Shown here piece after piece: positions 16,648-25,931 of a stretch of 64,000 bases of DNA. The DNA comes from Pseudocoprococcus catus (lineage in GTDB: Bacteria > Bacillota > Clostridia > Lachnospirales > Lachnospiraceae), in contig NZ_JAAXCM010000065.1 of NCBI RefSeq assembly GCF_019734885.1, positions 1-64,000 on the forward strand, written 5' to 3'. Within the stretch, counting starts at the first letter, position 1, and each line of letters starts with the position of its first letter. The position numbers were made by a program, and so were the translations under genes. The notes beneath the pieces were generated by a model. The model was not told the origin of the DNA. It ran no database searches and was given only the letters and a program-made list of their open reading frames with translations.

Positions 16648-17169
16648 ATGGCAATCGGACAACGTATCAAATTTTTTCGCAACCGCAAAGGCATGACACA
16701 AAAACAACTCGGAGAACAACTGGGATTCAAAGGAAAAACCTCAGATGTCCGCATGGCTCAGTATGAATCTGAAGCCAGAGTTCCTAAAATCGATCTTGTA
16801 AAACAAATGTCTCAGATCTTCGATGTCAATACTCATGCTTTAACAGTGCCGGATATTGATACTCACATAGGTCTGATGCATACACTATTTGCACTGGAAG
16901 ATATGTATGGGCTGAAGGTAAAAAATGTAGATGGACAGCCTCATCTTTGCCTTGACTCTTCCATATCGGCTCCCGGCTCATCTGTCGATGAAATGCTTCG
17001 TGCATGGATGGAACAAGCTGACAAATTGGAAAACGGTGAAATCAGCAAGGAAGAATATGATAAATGGAGATATAAGTACCCGGAACTGGATACTTACCAG
17101 AAACATGCCAAGGTACCATCTCAGGAATTGAGTGATTACCTCGTAAAAGAATTGACTAAAAAAGAATAA
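16648..17169 (+). CDS. XRE-family transcriptional regulator
   Basis: The start at 16648 is set by AAGGAGG 9 nt upstream, giving 173 residues. The N-terminal helix-turn-helix reads IGQRIKFFRNRKGMTQKQLGEQLG, then a variable segment and RVPKIDLVKQMSQIFDV. The C-terminal half is of unknown fold. It is transcribed away from the xis-int operon with which it shares a control region. It probably keeps the island quiescent. It lies last before the guaA junction. Confidence 0.88.
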   Translation: MAIGQRIKFFRNRKGMTQKQLGEQLGFKGKTSDVRMAQYESEARVPKIDLVKQMSQIFDVNTHALTVPDIDTHIGLMHTLFALEDMYGLKVKNVDGQPHLCLDSSISAPGSSVDEMLRAWMEQADKLENGEISKEEYDKWRYKYPELDTYQKHAKVPSQELSDYLVKELTKKE

Positions 17170-17187
17170 TAAAAGAAGAAAATAGAA

Positions 17188-17240
17188 AAACCTTACCGAT
17201 ATTCAGTTTTTTACTTCTGAAAATCAGTAAGGTTTCTTTA
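17188..17240 (+). terminator. Terminator after the XRE gene
   Basis: AAACCTTAC / GTAAGGTTT outer stem with an inner CAG/CTG pairing, followed by CTTTA. It ends island 2 transcription toward guaA. Confidence 0.65.
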
Positions 17241-17285
17241 TATACGTTATGAAATAAAATTTTTATTCGCTGAATAACCACAAAA

Positions 17286-17375
17286 TGTTGCCATTTTGTT
17301 GCCAGATACTAAGCAAATTTGTTTGAAACCCGCATAAATACTGGCTTTGTAAAATCGTGTGGATTATTCAAACTC
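17286..17375. other. Candidate attR at the 3' end of guaA
   Basis: A TGTTGCCATTTTGTTGCCA pair (17286-17304) is followed 61 bp later by ATTCAAACTC (17366-17375), which overlaps the last codons and stop of guaA. The core matches the cores at 112 and 5047. The guaA 3' end is a known target for integrated islands in several bacteria. Confidence 0.6.
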
Positions 17376-18905
17376 AATAGTTGCCGGCGGTTTTCCTGTA
17401 CAATCGTACATAACTCTGTTAACACCTTTTACTTCATTAACAATACGATTTGTAACCTTTGCAAGTACTTCCCATGGGAGCTGTGTAGCTTCTGCTGTCA
17501 TGAAGTCACTTGTGTTGACCGCACGAAGTGCAATCGCATAATCATAGGTTCTGAAGTCGCCCATGACACCAACGGAACGCATATTAGTCAGTGCAGCAAA
17601 GTACTGGCCAAGGCCCTTGTCTACGCCTGCTTTGGCAATTTCTTCGCGATAGATGTAATCTGCTTCCTGTACGATCTTAACTTTCTCTTCGGTAACTTCG
17701 CCGATGATACGGATACCAAGACCAGGGCCAGGGAATGGCTGACGGTATACAAGGTACTCAGGAATACCGAGTTCCAGACCTGCTTTGCGGACTTCATCCT
17801 TAAAAAGCATTCTTAATGGTTCAATGATCTCCTTGAAATCGACAACATCTGGAAGACCTCCCACATTGTGGTGGGACTTGATAACAGCAGACTTACCGAG
17901 ACCACTTTCGATCACGTCCGGATAGATTGTGCCCTGTACAAGGAAATCAACGGAACCGATCTTCTTCGCTTCTTCTTCGAAGACACGGATAAATTCTTCA
18001 CCGATAATCTTACGTTTCGCTTCCGGTTCTGTAACACCCTTCAGTTTGTCATAATATCTCTGCTGTGCATTGACACGGATAAAGTTCAGTTCATAAGGAC
18101 CGTCAGGGCCGAAAACGGCTTCTACTTCATCACCTTCGTTCTTACGAAGAAGACCGTGATCAACGAATACACATGTCAGCTGTTTGCCGATCGCTTTGGA
18201 CAGAAGAACTGCTGCAACGGAGGAATCAACACCGCCGGATAATGCGCAAAGAACCTTGCCATCGCCGATTTTCTCACGGAGAGACTTGATGGTTGTCTCA
18301 ACGAAAGAATCCATCTTCCAGTCACCAACGCATCCACAGACGTCATAGACGAAATTGTGGAGCATTTTCATACCTTCCTTGGTATGCATAACTTCCGGAT
18401 GGAACTGGGTAGCGTATAACTTCTTCTCAGCACATTCCATAGCTGCAACAGGGCAGACAGGTGTATGGGCTGTAATATGGAAGCCTTCCGGTACTTCCTT
18501 GATATAATCGGTATGACTCATCCAGCAGACGGTTGTATCTGCAACGTCGTGGAAGAGGACAGAAGTTGTATCAACTTCAACATCTGTATGGCCATATTCG
18601 CTGACAGGTGCAGTTGCTACTTCACCGCCCAGTGTGTAAGCCATCAGCTGAGAACCATAGCAGATACCCAGGATCGGAATGCCAAGTTCAAAAATAGCCT
18701 TTTCATAATGAGGAGAAGTCTCATCATAAACACTGTTCGGACCGCCTGTAAAAATAATGCCCTTTGGATTTAAGGCCTTAATCTCGTCCAGTGTCTTCGT
18801 ATATGGAAGGACTTCACAATATACATTACATTCTCTGACTCTTCGTGCAATTAACTGATTGTACTGACCGCCAAAATCGAGTACAATAACCATTTCTTTT
18901 GCCAT
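17364..18905 (-). CDS. guaA: GMP synthase (glutamine-hydrolysing)
   Basis: The 513-residue enzyme converts XMP to GMP using ATP and glutamine. The class I glutamine amidotransferase domain has the nucleophile C82 in [11 protein letters not shown] and the QFHPEV histidine. The PP-loop SGGVDSS follows near residue 226, and the C-terminal dimerisation domain ends normally in KPPATIEFE. The reading frame is intact despite the island at its 3' end. AGGGGG precedes the ATG by 6 nt. Confidence 0.98.
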   Translation of the reverse strand: MAKEMVIVLDFGGQYNQLIARRVRECNVYCEVLPYTKTLDEIKALNPKGIIFTGGPNSVYDETSPHYEKAIFELGIPILGICYGSQLMAYTLGGEVATAPVSEYGHTDVEVDTTSVLFHDVADTTVCWMSHTDYIKEVPEGFHITAHTPVCPVAAMECAEKKLYATQFHPEVMHTKEGMKMLHNFVYDVCGCVGDWKMDSFVETTIKSLREKIGDGKVLCALSGGVDSSVAAVLLSKAIGKQLTCVFVDHGLLRKNEGDEVEAVFGPDGPYELNFIRVNAQQRYYDKLKGVTEPEAKRKIIGEEFIRVFEEEAKKIGSVDFLVQGTIYPDVIESGLGKSAVIKSHHNVGGLPDVVDFKEIIEPLRMLFKDEVRKAGLELGIPEYLVYRQPFPGPGLGIRIIGEVTEEKVKIVQEADYIYREEIAKAGVDKGLGQYFAALTNMRSVGVMGDFRTYDYAIALRAVNTSDFMTAEATQLPWEVLAKVTNRIVNEVKGVNRVMYDCTGKPPATIEFE

Positions 18906-19008
18906 GGTGTTCCCCCTGTATCTATAATTGAAATTTTAATAGTTGTGCATGCTTCATAATCATTCGCATAAATAAAAAATAATATAATATGAAGTGCGTT
19001 TTGACTAG

Positions 19009-19037
19009 ATTTTACACTATTTAAGGTTAAAATACAA
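19009..19037 (-). promoter_or_regulatory. guaA: Promoter of guaA
   Basis: On the minus strand, TTGTAT, 17-bp spacer, TAAAAT, about 110 nt before the start. No purine-riboswitch core was recognised in the leader. The remainder of the 18906-19326 gap has a small hairpin (TATCTTTC/GAAAGATA near 19196-19213) and no clear gene. Confidence 0.55.
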
Positions 19038-19326
19038 GAGTTCGGCAAGGCTTTTTCCAAAAACGGAAGAATTGACTGCTATATCATGAAAAAGACTGCT
19101 GCTCCATAGATGATCACTCATCCATTAGCCTGGTAAGATTCATCATGGCTCCCTTTCCAAAGTCTATTTCCCGCATACTATTTTACATTGAATCTATCTT
19201 TCTGGAAAGATAAGGGTTGATATAATTTCTCCTATTATCAAAGTCTGCTACCACCCAATTTATATGTGGGTATTCCGCATTATAGGTGTTGGACTAACTG
19301 CCCTGGCATACAGTGCCTTTATTTTC

Positions 19327-19689
19327 CTAGAAAAGAGTCTTCTCCTGTGGTACTTCATAGGCTGCACGATTGCCTCTTTCTATTCTGATAAAATCATCAT
19401 CTACCTGTTCTGTATACCCCTTATCAGATTCGTTCTTTTTCCGATAAAGCATATACTGCAAATTCTCCCTGCATACCATACCGTTCAAATCCGCCGCAAT
19501 CGGCAGAAATGCCCACAATCTAATATCATATTTCTCACCATCTACATCCAAAAAAATATGTTTCTCTTCTTCAATCTTCTCAATCAAAATCTGTTCGCAA
19601 TCTATTTTAGCATTATCTAACACGTCCTCAACAAAACTTTCTATCCACTGATTTGGATTATCTACCTGTGTATTATTCACAATCTTCAT
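19327..19689 (-). CDS. Hypothetical soluble protein
   Basis: The start at 19689 is chosen for GGGG-type site 9 nt upstream. The 120-residue product is acidic and contains HIFLDVDGEKYDIRLWAF and VCRENLQYMLY. It has no membrane segment or known motif. It stands alone, with a terminator upstream that separates it from the AMP ligase gene and a 420-bp gap before guaA. Function unknown. Confidence 0.6.
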   Translation of the reverse strand: MKIVNNTQVDNPNQWIESFVEDVLDNAKIDCEQILIEKIEEEKHIFLDVDGEKYDIRLWAFLPIAADLNGMVCRENLQYMLYRKKNESDKGYTEQVDDDFIRIERGNRAAYEVPQEKTLF

Positions 19690-19751
19690 GTGTTTTCCCC
19701 TTTTCATATGCTATTTTTTCTCCCCTCTATTATAACTGAATTTTCAAAAAA

Positions 19752-19793
19752 ATAAAACGATTAAACTGCTTTATCTCAGTCTAATCGTTTTAT
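19752..19793 (-). terminator. Terminator of the AMP-ligase gene
   Basis: A perfect 12-bp stem ATAAAACGATTA / TAATCGTTTTAT. On the minus strand it is followed by TTTTTTTG. Confidence 0.8.
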
Positions 19794-19806
19794 CCGTTAT
19801 TCTTCA

Positions 19807-21540
19807 TTATTTATTAAATTTTCCTGCTTCAATATCCCGTGTCAGGCCAATACGGTTTGTCTTAAAGTGGAAAAACGGTCTCTCCGGAAGAGCAATAATA
19901 TCAACAGGCTGCATGTACGCCTCAAGACTTTCCTTTACCTTTTCCCTGATATCATCTACCGTATAACCTTTATTCAAGACCACAAACAGGTACGGAACAA
20001 AACATCTGTGATGCTCCGGATCCGGGACGATCACAAAAAATTCATCATCTATCCCCTCTACCTCCGCATCTGCAAGAAGATTCTCCATAGGCAGTGTCGC
20101 CAGGGAACCTCCGCCGTATCTCGGTGCTTCACCTCTGGTTAATGCATAAATTGTTCCATCCTCTGTCATATAACCAATATCACCTGTGTGAAGCCAGCGG
20201 CTGCCATCTGAATGTATTTTGATTGTTCTTGCCGTCGCTGCCGGATCATCATACCCTACCATTGTTCCCGGTCCGCATTGGCAGATTTCACCCATCGTAT
20301 TGTATGTCAATTCTTCATCTGTTCCCGGCTTAAAAATAGAAATGGTTGTAAACGGCATCGGTATCCCCACATTGCCGTCTTTGATCGGATGTGCTGTTAA
20401 AGGCAATGACATATTCGATCCCGCTTCACTGCATCCGTAGCCAGTCGTAAAACGTGCCTTACATTGATGATCCTCCAGGAATTTCTGTGCACGCTTCAGC
20501 TGATTATTGTTATAAGCCTCGCAGCCTGCACCTGCTGAAAATAAATGAGACATATCATAATCATCCGGGACACGGCCATTTCTCATCACAGTTTCAATAA
20601 ACATCGGAATCAGCGGCCAGCAATTCGGACGATAATGCATCATTTCCAGATCTACATCTTCTGCCGCCACAAAAGGACTAAGTATCAGCAATTTATCTGA
20701 TGCCAACGGCATCAGCAGCATCGCAACAACTACCGCCACCAAAGAAGGGGGCAGCTGTGTAACCATCCATGTCGGTCGGAATTCCGAAGATGCACCATAA
20801 AAATTCATCTGATGCATATTGCCGATCATCGTATGCGCGGAATGAATGACCTGCTTTGACGGACCCGTGGAGCCGCTTGTATAAGCCCTGAATAACGGTC
20901 TGTCAATGTCTTTCGGTGCCTCCACTTTCCCTGTAAACTGATCCCCGATTGCCATAAAAGCCTCCCAGGACATCGTATACGGACCGTATGCCGGATAATC
21001 TGTATAAAGAGATTCCAGATAATTCCAACAATAGTCCGGAAGCCCCGTTCTCATGGCGCTGCGGATCGAGCTTAACAAAACAGCACCTCTGATGCCGGCT
21101 TCCTTTCTGTAACGATTAAGTTCTTCATGAGAAAGGAAGTCGTGGGCAATGATCATCTTTGCACCTGATTTCTTAACAGCCTCTATATTCTCTTCAAGCG
21201 TATTGTCTCTGCACAAAACAGAGGCTCCTATTTTCTCCGCAGCAAGTAGCAGGTAAATAAATTCCGGAACTGCCCGCAAAAATATCGGTATCTGATCTCC
21301 CTCGACAAATCCGATGGCACGCAGCGATCTGGCAGCCAGATCCACCTGCTCTTTCAATTCTCTCCATCTGATGTCTCTGCCATAATAATGGATGGCCACA
21401 ACATCATCTCCCGGACACCTTTCCATTAAATACTCATAAACTGTCTGTGCAGGAATTGTAAGTCCCTGAATCAGCTGCGGCGGATAGTACTTCATCCATG
21501 GTTTATCAATACTCGGTTTTCCTGTCACTTGTTGATTCAT
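19807..21540 (-). CDS. Atypical AMP-forming acyl/aryl-CoA ligase
   Basis: The start at 21540 has AGGGA 8 nt upstream; a start five codons earlier is possible. The 577-residue protein belongs to the ANL adenylating family: A3 motif YTSGSTGPSKQ, A5 GYGCSEAGS, and LHTGDIGYM. Two usual marks are altered. The hinge motif GRxxDxI is replaced by TRGEAPRYGGG, and the C-terminal catalytic lysine region reads FKTNRIGLTR, so the usual SGK lysine is missing. It may catalyse only one half-reaction or use an unusual substrate. It has no nearby CoA-pathway gene. Confidence 0.82.
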   Translation of the reverse strand: MNQQVTGKPSIDKPWMKYYPPQLIQGLTIPAQTVYEYLMERCPGDDVVAIHYYGRDIRWRELKEQVDLAARSLRAIGFVEGDQIPIFLRAVPEFIYLLLAAEKIGASVLCRDNTLEENIEAVKKSGAKMIIAHDFLSHEELNRYRKEAGIRGAVLLSSIRSAMRTGLPDYCWNYLESLYTDYPAYGPYTMSWEAFMAIGDQFTGKVEAPKDIDRPLFRAYTSGSTGPSKQVIHSAHTMIGNMHQMNFYGASSEFRPTWMVTQLPPSLVAVVVAMLLMPLASDKLLILSPFVAAEDVDLEMMHYRPNCWPLIPMFIETVMRNGRVPDDYDMSHLFSAGAGCEAYNNNQLKRAQKFLEDHQCKARFTTGYGCSEAGSNMSLPLTAHPIKDGNVGIPMPFTTISIFKPGTDEELTYNTMGEICQCGPGTMVGYDDPAATARTIKIHSDGSRWLHTGDIGYMTEDGTIYALTRGEAPRYGGGSLATLPMENLLADAEVEGIDDEFFVIVPDPEHHRCFVPYLFVVLNKGYTVDDIREKVKESLEAYMQPVDIIALPERPFFHFKTNRIGLTRDIEAGKFNK

Positions 21541-21745
21541 AACATTTTCCCTCATCTTTCTATAAGATGAAGTCAGTTTAACACGAAAATAAATGAATAG
21601 GATTGAATCATCTTCAACAAATATTTTTATGCATCTAACTCAGATTTTAATTTCAAAATTATCGAATTAATATGGCAAATACTGATAATATCTGATAGAA
21701 TACTTAAATGTACGTTAAGATTAATTTAATTTTCGGAGGCCGCAA

Positions 21746-21919
21746 ATGAACCTTATTATTTTGCTCTTGATCATATTTCTCCTGATGATCTTTCTGACCA
21801 GTTTTTTCCTGACCATGAAAAAGCGCCTGATCGGATGTCTCATGCTCCTTATTATGATGGCCGGCAGTGCAGCGCTTTCCTATCTTTTGATCATCGGTGG
21901 AATTACATTACCGATTTAA
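21746..21919 (+). CDS. Small two-helix membrane protein (57 aa)
   Basis: A short reading frame with a strong GGAGG 6 nt before the ATG. The product has two long hydrophobic segments (about residues 2-23 and 29-53) split by KKR, with a very Leu/Ile/Met-rich composition. It is transcribed opposite to the AMP ligase gene and is followed by a repeat block and a terminator. No family is recognised. Confidence 0.6.
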   Translation: MNLIILLLIIFLLMIFLTSFFLTMKKRLIGCLMLLIMMAGSAALSYLLIIGGITLPI

Positions 21920-21949
21920 TAGCTTTTCATATGAACCATACACAACAAG

Positions 21950-22092
21950 ATGAAACACGCTTTGCGAGTTTCACTCGTTATCGCAATATTCGGCTAGGCT
22001 TCATGCAAGCATGAGCTTTGCCTCATTATCCGCGTAAACTATGAGAAACACGCTCCGCGAGTTTCTCAAGTTATCGCGGCCTCTACACTCCG
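21950..22092. repeat. REP-like palindromic repeat pair
   Basis: Two related units, each with a GAAACaCGC...GCGaGTTTC hairpin followed by an A/TCGTTATCGC-like tail (about 21953-21990 and 22044-22080). They are separated by GCTTCATGCAAGCATGAGC. A third, perfectly palindromic copy is at 43681-43721. They make up most of the 300-bp gap between 21919 and 22229. Confidence 0.7.
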
Positions 22093-22120
22093 TTTGGCTC
22101 GTTGCTCGCGTAAATAAAAG

Positions 22121-22160
22121 GGGGATATCGTATACTTCTGTACGATATCCCCTGCTTTTT
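22121..22160. terminator. Bidirectional terminator
   Basis: A perfect 12-bp stem GGGGATATCGTA / TACGATATCCCC with A-rich and T-rich flanks. It serves the plus-strand small membrane gene and the minus-strand flavodoxin gene. Confidence 0.75.
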
Positions 22161-22228
22161 ATTCACTCTGGCCTTTTCTTATCCCCTACAAAAATTCATG
22201 GATAATAATAAGCTTCTCTAAAATTGTT

Positions 22229-22708
22229 CTACAAATTCAGGCTCTGTACCCAAGCTTTGACATCAGCCTCAGATACCTTGCCGTTGAGCATCCGCCCATT
22301 TTCAACCTTTGCTCCAGGTACGATTTTCTTCACCCCTTCAGCTGTCTTACCAAGACCGCTGCCTCCGGATGTTGCGAAGAGAATAATTCTCTTGCCTGTG
22401 AAATCATAGCTCTCCAAAAATGTATCAATGATGCTCGGTTCACGATACCACCATACCGGGAACCCGACGAAAATATTCTGATACTGTTCCATATGTTCAA
22501 CTTTGCCGTTGATGGCCGGTCTTGATGACGGGTCATTCATCTCAACGGTACTTCTGCTTTTCTTGTCCATCCAGTTCAAATCAGCTCTTGTATAAGGAAC
22601 TTCCGGTTTGATCTCATACAGATCAGCCCCTGCTGCCTGTGCCAGAATCTTTGCCGCATTGGCGGTTACACCACTTGCTGAAAAATAAGCCACTAATGTC
22701 TGACTCAT
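22229..22708 (-). CDS. Flavodoxin
   Basis: The start at 22708 is set by GGGAGG 8 nt upstream. The 159-residue protein has the phosphate-binding loop YFSASGVTANAAK, then IFVGFPVWWYREP with the flavin-stacking aromatics, and LFATSGGSGLGKT. It matches the flavodoxin_4-type proteins of Clostridia. It is a soluble single-electron carrier. It is monocistronic. Confidence 0.93.
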   Translation of the reverse strand: MSQTLVAYFSASGVTANAAKILAQAAGADLYEIKPEVPYTRADLNWMDKKSRSTVEMNDPSSRPAINGKVEHMEQYQNIFVGFPVWWYREPSIIDTFLESYDFTGKRIILFATSGGSGLGKTAEGVKKIVPGAKVENGRMLNGKVSEADVKAWVQSLNL

Positions 22709-22835
22709 ATTGATGCCTCCCATTCTTTTCTATTCTTGACTTTAATCAATATTTCTATTCAGTATTATAGTCCTTTTTAACTGCAATATCAATGATCTGA
22801 CCTTCATTCTATTACAAAAGGCACTTCACTCCCGG

Positions 22836-24239
22836 CTATTGTTTCAATTCCTGATACCATTTCTCTGCTTTTCCCTCTTCCTGACTGTTAATAAAAACCG
22901 TATACTCCGGCATCTTAATCTCAAGTATCGGCGTCACATCCAACGTCACATACATCTGACATTTGCCGGCCTCTTTGCCTTTAAATTTACCCAGATACTG
23001 CTTACCGTCGGCTGATCCGTTAACTTTATAGAAATTATCATCCGGCAGGGCATCCAAAAGCTGTACCTCTTCTATCTCATCTCTGTCAAATGAAATATTC
23101 GAGTACCCGGATGTAACGGTCACTGTAGTATCCGTCATCTGCATGCGCACAGGTGTAAAATCAATCTTCAAAAGCCACAGACAAAATCCTGCCATCATGA
23201 CGATCAGCAGCCCATAAGTAATGCCTGTTATGACTTTCCCTGCCGTCCTGCCTAAATTCACGGTATAATTCATACTGCTGTAGCGGTCCTGTATAAACAG
23301 CCGTCTGTCATCCGGATTGCTGTACCAGCCATTTCGCCAGTAATAATCGTCATCAATATACATCGGTGCTGTATCCTGCTTCAAAAGTGCCTCTTTCCGG
23401 CGCCTGATGATAAAAAAGAGTACAATTATCACGATTCCCGCCGCCGATTCAAAAAGCGCATACAACCCCAGCCAGCTCCAGTCCATCCATTTGCCTGATA
23501 GCAGCGTCCCGGCAATTGGCCAGAAAGCCAGTGAATTACAAATACTGCTGGCCAGAAAGCCAACGGACGTCATACGTTTCTCTAAACAATTTACCTGAAA
23601 ATTGATATCCGAATGTTCACTGTAAATCTTATTGCCCATTTTGTCGTAAAACAAAGCTGCTCCCAACAGGCAGCCACAGACAAGTAAACAGCACACAAAG
23701 ATAATCCAGCTCTCTGAATTGATAGCCATGGCATGCCAAAGCCCCGGTATCACCAACGGCCCACAGAGCACAATCAACGGCAGCGCATGACAAATCATCG
23801 GCACTGCCATTTGGGCTGTTCTGGCGGCTGTCTTTGTATCCACGGCACTTGTCACCTGCTCTTCTTCTGATGTCGCCTCATACCAGCCCTTTTGCATCTT
23901 CAATTCATACATATGCCGGTGTGTCTGCCAGACTTTGCCCATAACACCGATGAAAAAGGCCGTCATCCACACAGTCCATGCAATAAAAAAGATGGACATA
24001 TACCACATTCCCAGAAAACAAATCACCGTTCCAATGGCAAAATGCCAGCGATAAAAAGCCTTCATCCATGACTGATATTTTTCAATCATCGTCTTCACTT
24101 CCGGCAGTTCCGCTGCATCACCCGGCACATGAACACCAAATAGCATTCCCTGACGATAGGCCACTTTGCAGCTGTAAACCATCTTCGTAACCCCCACCAT
24201 CAGCCAATCCGTCAATATCATAATGATCGTTACTATCAT
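22836..24239 (-). CDS. DUF5808 multi-pass membrane protein
   Basis: A 467-residue membrane protein with an N-terminal helix, paired helices around residues 65-95, several more between 145 and 280, and one near 340. The stretch YYWRNGWYSNPDDRRLF (about 300-317) is the DUF5808 signature. The C-terminal region (360-467) reads like a bacterial PH domain. It overlaps the GntR gene stop by 4 bp, so the regulator and membrane protein form one operon. Such pairs are seen in Firmicutes, with unknown function, perhaps in envelope stress. Confidence 0.82.
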   Translation of the reverse strand: MIVTIIMILTDWLMVGVTKMVYSCKVAYRQGMLFGVHVPGDAAELPEVKTMIEKYQSWMKAFYRWHFAIGTVICFLGMWYMSIFFIAWTVWMTAFFIGVMGKVWQTHRHMYELKMQKGWYEATSEEEQVTSAVDTKTAARTAQMAVPMICHALPLIVLCGPLVIPGLWHAMAINSESWIIFVCCLLVCGCLLGAALFYDKMGNKIYSEHSDINFQVNCLEKRMTSVGFLASSICNSLAFWPIAGTLLSGKWMDWSWLGLYALFESAAGIVIIVLFFIIRRRKEALLKQDTAPMYIDDDYYWRNGWYSNPDDRRLFIQDRYSSMNYTVNLGRTAGKVITGITYGLLIVMMAGFCLWLLKIDFTPVRMQMTDTTVTVTSGYSNISFDRDEIEEVQLLDALPDDNFYKVNGSADGKQYLGKFKGKEAGKCQMYVTLDVTPILEIKMPEYTVFINSQEEGKAEKWYQELKQ

Positions 24240-24631
24240 TCCGGCACCATCTCCATTTCCTCAAAAATGTGCTGGCAGAACTGTATAAACTGTCCCTTAT
24301 CCATTCCGCGGATTTTGGCTTCCGCAGTCAGAAGCTCCAACTCATCCTCCAATTTTTCCTCAAAAGCAGCCTGCTGCGTGGGATATTCTTCCTCCGGTAT
24401 ACAGACGACGCTGCCCTTTCTCCGGTCCGTCTCTATAAATCCTTCTGCTTTCAACAGCTGATAGGCTTTGCTCACTGTCATGGCATTCACTCCCAGGTCC
24501 GCCGCCATCTGACGCACTGTAGGTAGTATCTCTCCCTGTTCAAGTTCTCCCTTGCCAATGCCTTTAACAATCTGATTGCGCAACTGCAGATAAATCGGTA
24601 TCTCTGACCTGGAATTTATTTTGATAATCAT
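24236..24631 (-). CDS. GntR/YtrA-family transcriptional regulator
   Basis: The start at 24631 follows AGGAGGAG with a short spacer. The 131-residue protein has the GntR winged helix: PIYLQLRNQIVKGI, GEILPTVRQMAADLGVNAMTVSKAY, and EGFIETDRRKGSVV. The tail is short and helical, as in the YtrA subfamily, which controls membrane transport operons and itself. It precedes the DUF5808 gene. Confidence 0.93.
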   Translation of the reverse strand: MIIKINSRSEIPIYLQLRNQIVKGIGKGELEQGEILPTVRQMAADLGVNAMTVSKAYQLLKAEGFIETDRRKGSVVCIPEEEYPTQQAAFEEKLEDELELLTAEAKIRGMDKGQFIQFCQHIFEEMEMVPE

Positions 24632-24652
24632 ATTCCTTCTCCTCCTTCTATT

Positions 24653-24683
24653 TGTATTATACACCGCAATACAAATAATACAA
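24653..24683 (-). promoter_or_regulatory. Promoter and likely operator of the GntR operon
   Basis: On the minus strand, TTGTAT, 16-bp spacer, TATAAT. Repeated GTATT/AATAC halves (TTGTATTA, AATACAA) overlap both boxes, a fit for GntR autorepression. Confidence 0.6.
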
Positions 24684-24741
24684 GAAAAAGATTATCAAAA
24701 TCTTTCCGACTCTGATAATCTTTTCAAATTCTTTATTATTT

Positions 24742-25737
24742 TCATTCCTCTACATGCAGAATGAGTTTGCCCATAATCTTCAAACCATCCATCAGTTCAT
24801 GAGCCTTCCTTGCCTCTGACAACGGCAGATCCATATAAAAATGTGGTTTTATTTCACCCGAGATAATCCGATCCATACAGATCTTCCGAATCTTTGCCAG
24901 ACGTTCCGGCTTATCATCATATATATGGAAAGAGAATGAACGAACGGCCGATGCATGACTGGACTGTTTGATAATTGTATCGAGCTGATCCAGTTCTGGA
25001 CTGCCATCCAGCCAGTTATAAATGACAATCATACCAAAATCCGCCAGATATTCGAACTGACTTGCAAAACGTCTGCCCACCAGCTGATCAAAAATCAGAT
25101 CCACCCCACGGTCTCTGGTGTAATCCATAATAACTTCTTTGGCATCCTGTTCCTTATGATTAAACACACACTGTGCTCCCAGAGACTTAATGTAGTCGCA
25201 TTTTTCCTGGCTGCTGGCAGAAGCAATCACTTCAATTCCCTGCAAAAGAGCTGTCTGGATAACCGCTGTGCCGACACCGCCTGCAGCCCCATAAATATAA
25301 ATAGACTTGCCATCCGTGCCTTTTCCGATTTCATTCAGCAGCGCATAGGCCACCATATAATTCAGAAATCCCGGTGCATACTTCAACGGAAACTGATCCG
25401 GAAATACCGTCACAAACTTCTGCGGTACAGCAATATACTCCGCATAAGCGCCATATCCAAGACCGCTGTTGACACAGACTTGCATGCCGGGTTCAATCCC
25501 CTTTACATCTGAACCCACTGCCTCCACAATACCGGCACATTCATTGCCCACAACCAGCTTCGGCGGCTTTGCCTCAAGAAACGGACAGATACCGCTTCTC
25601 ATAATATAATCCGGCTTTCCCACGCCAATATAAACATTCCTTACAAGAACTTCATCCGGCCCCGGCACCGGCTTCTCAATGTCGGTGTAATAAATCTCCT
25701 CCGGTCCTCCGAATCTGTCAATCACTGCTGCTTTCAT
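24742..25737 (-). CDS. Quinone reductase-like MDR family oxidoreductase
   Basis: The start at 25737 follows AAAGGAGG. The 331-residue protein is a medium-chain dehydrogenase/reductase without the structural zinc cysteines: an N-terminal GroES-like part (VVGNECAGIVEAVG), and a Rossmann motif IYGAAGGVGTAVIQTAL near 150. It resembles NADPH:quinone oxidoreductases. Substrate unknown. It stands alone. Confidence 0.9.
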   Translation of the reverse strand: MKAAVIDRFGGPEEIYYTDIEKPVPGPDEVLVRNVYIGVGKPDYIMRSGICPFLEAKPPKLVVGNECAGIVEAVGSDVKGIEPGMQVCVNSGLGYGAYAEYIAVPQKFVTVFPDQFPLKYAPGFLNYMVAYALLNEIGKGTDGKSIYIYGAAGGVGTAVIQTALLQGIEVIASASSQEKCDYIKSLGAQCVFNHKEQDAKEVIMDYTRDRGVDLIFDQLVGRRFASQFEYLADFGMIVIYNWLDGSPELDQLDTIIKQSSHASAVRSFSFHIYDDKPERLAKIRKICMDRIISGEIKPHFYMDLPLSEARKAHELMDGLKIMGKLILHVEE

Positions 25738-25931
25738 CAAATTCCTCCTTTGAAAATCCCCATATTCCATCGTGACTACGGGCTTATCACAACTTAATAA
25801 AAGTATACATTAAATCTTCCCTGCCATGCAACGCTTTTACTATTCCGATTCCTTATAATGACTGTACGAACCATTCTAAAAGTGGTATCATTCTTATAGT
25901 TGCAATAACCTAACACAAGGAGGAATTATAA

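Noticed and set aside
18906-19060. Purine riboswitch before guaA
   Set aside because: The conserved aptamer blocks were not found in the leader.
19264-19620. 118-codon plus-strand frame
   Set aside because: Opposite the 19327-19689 gene, which has better codon pattern and a start site.
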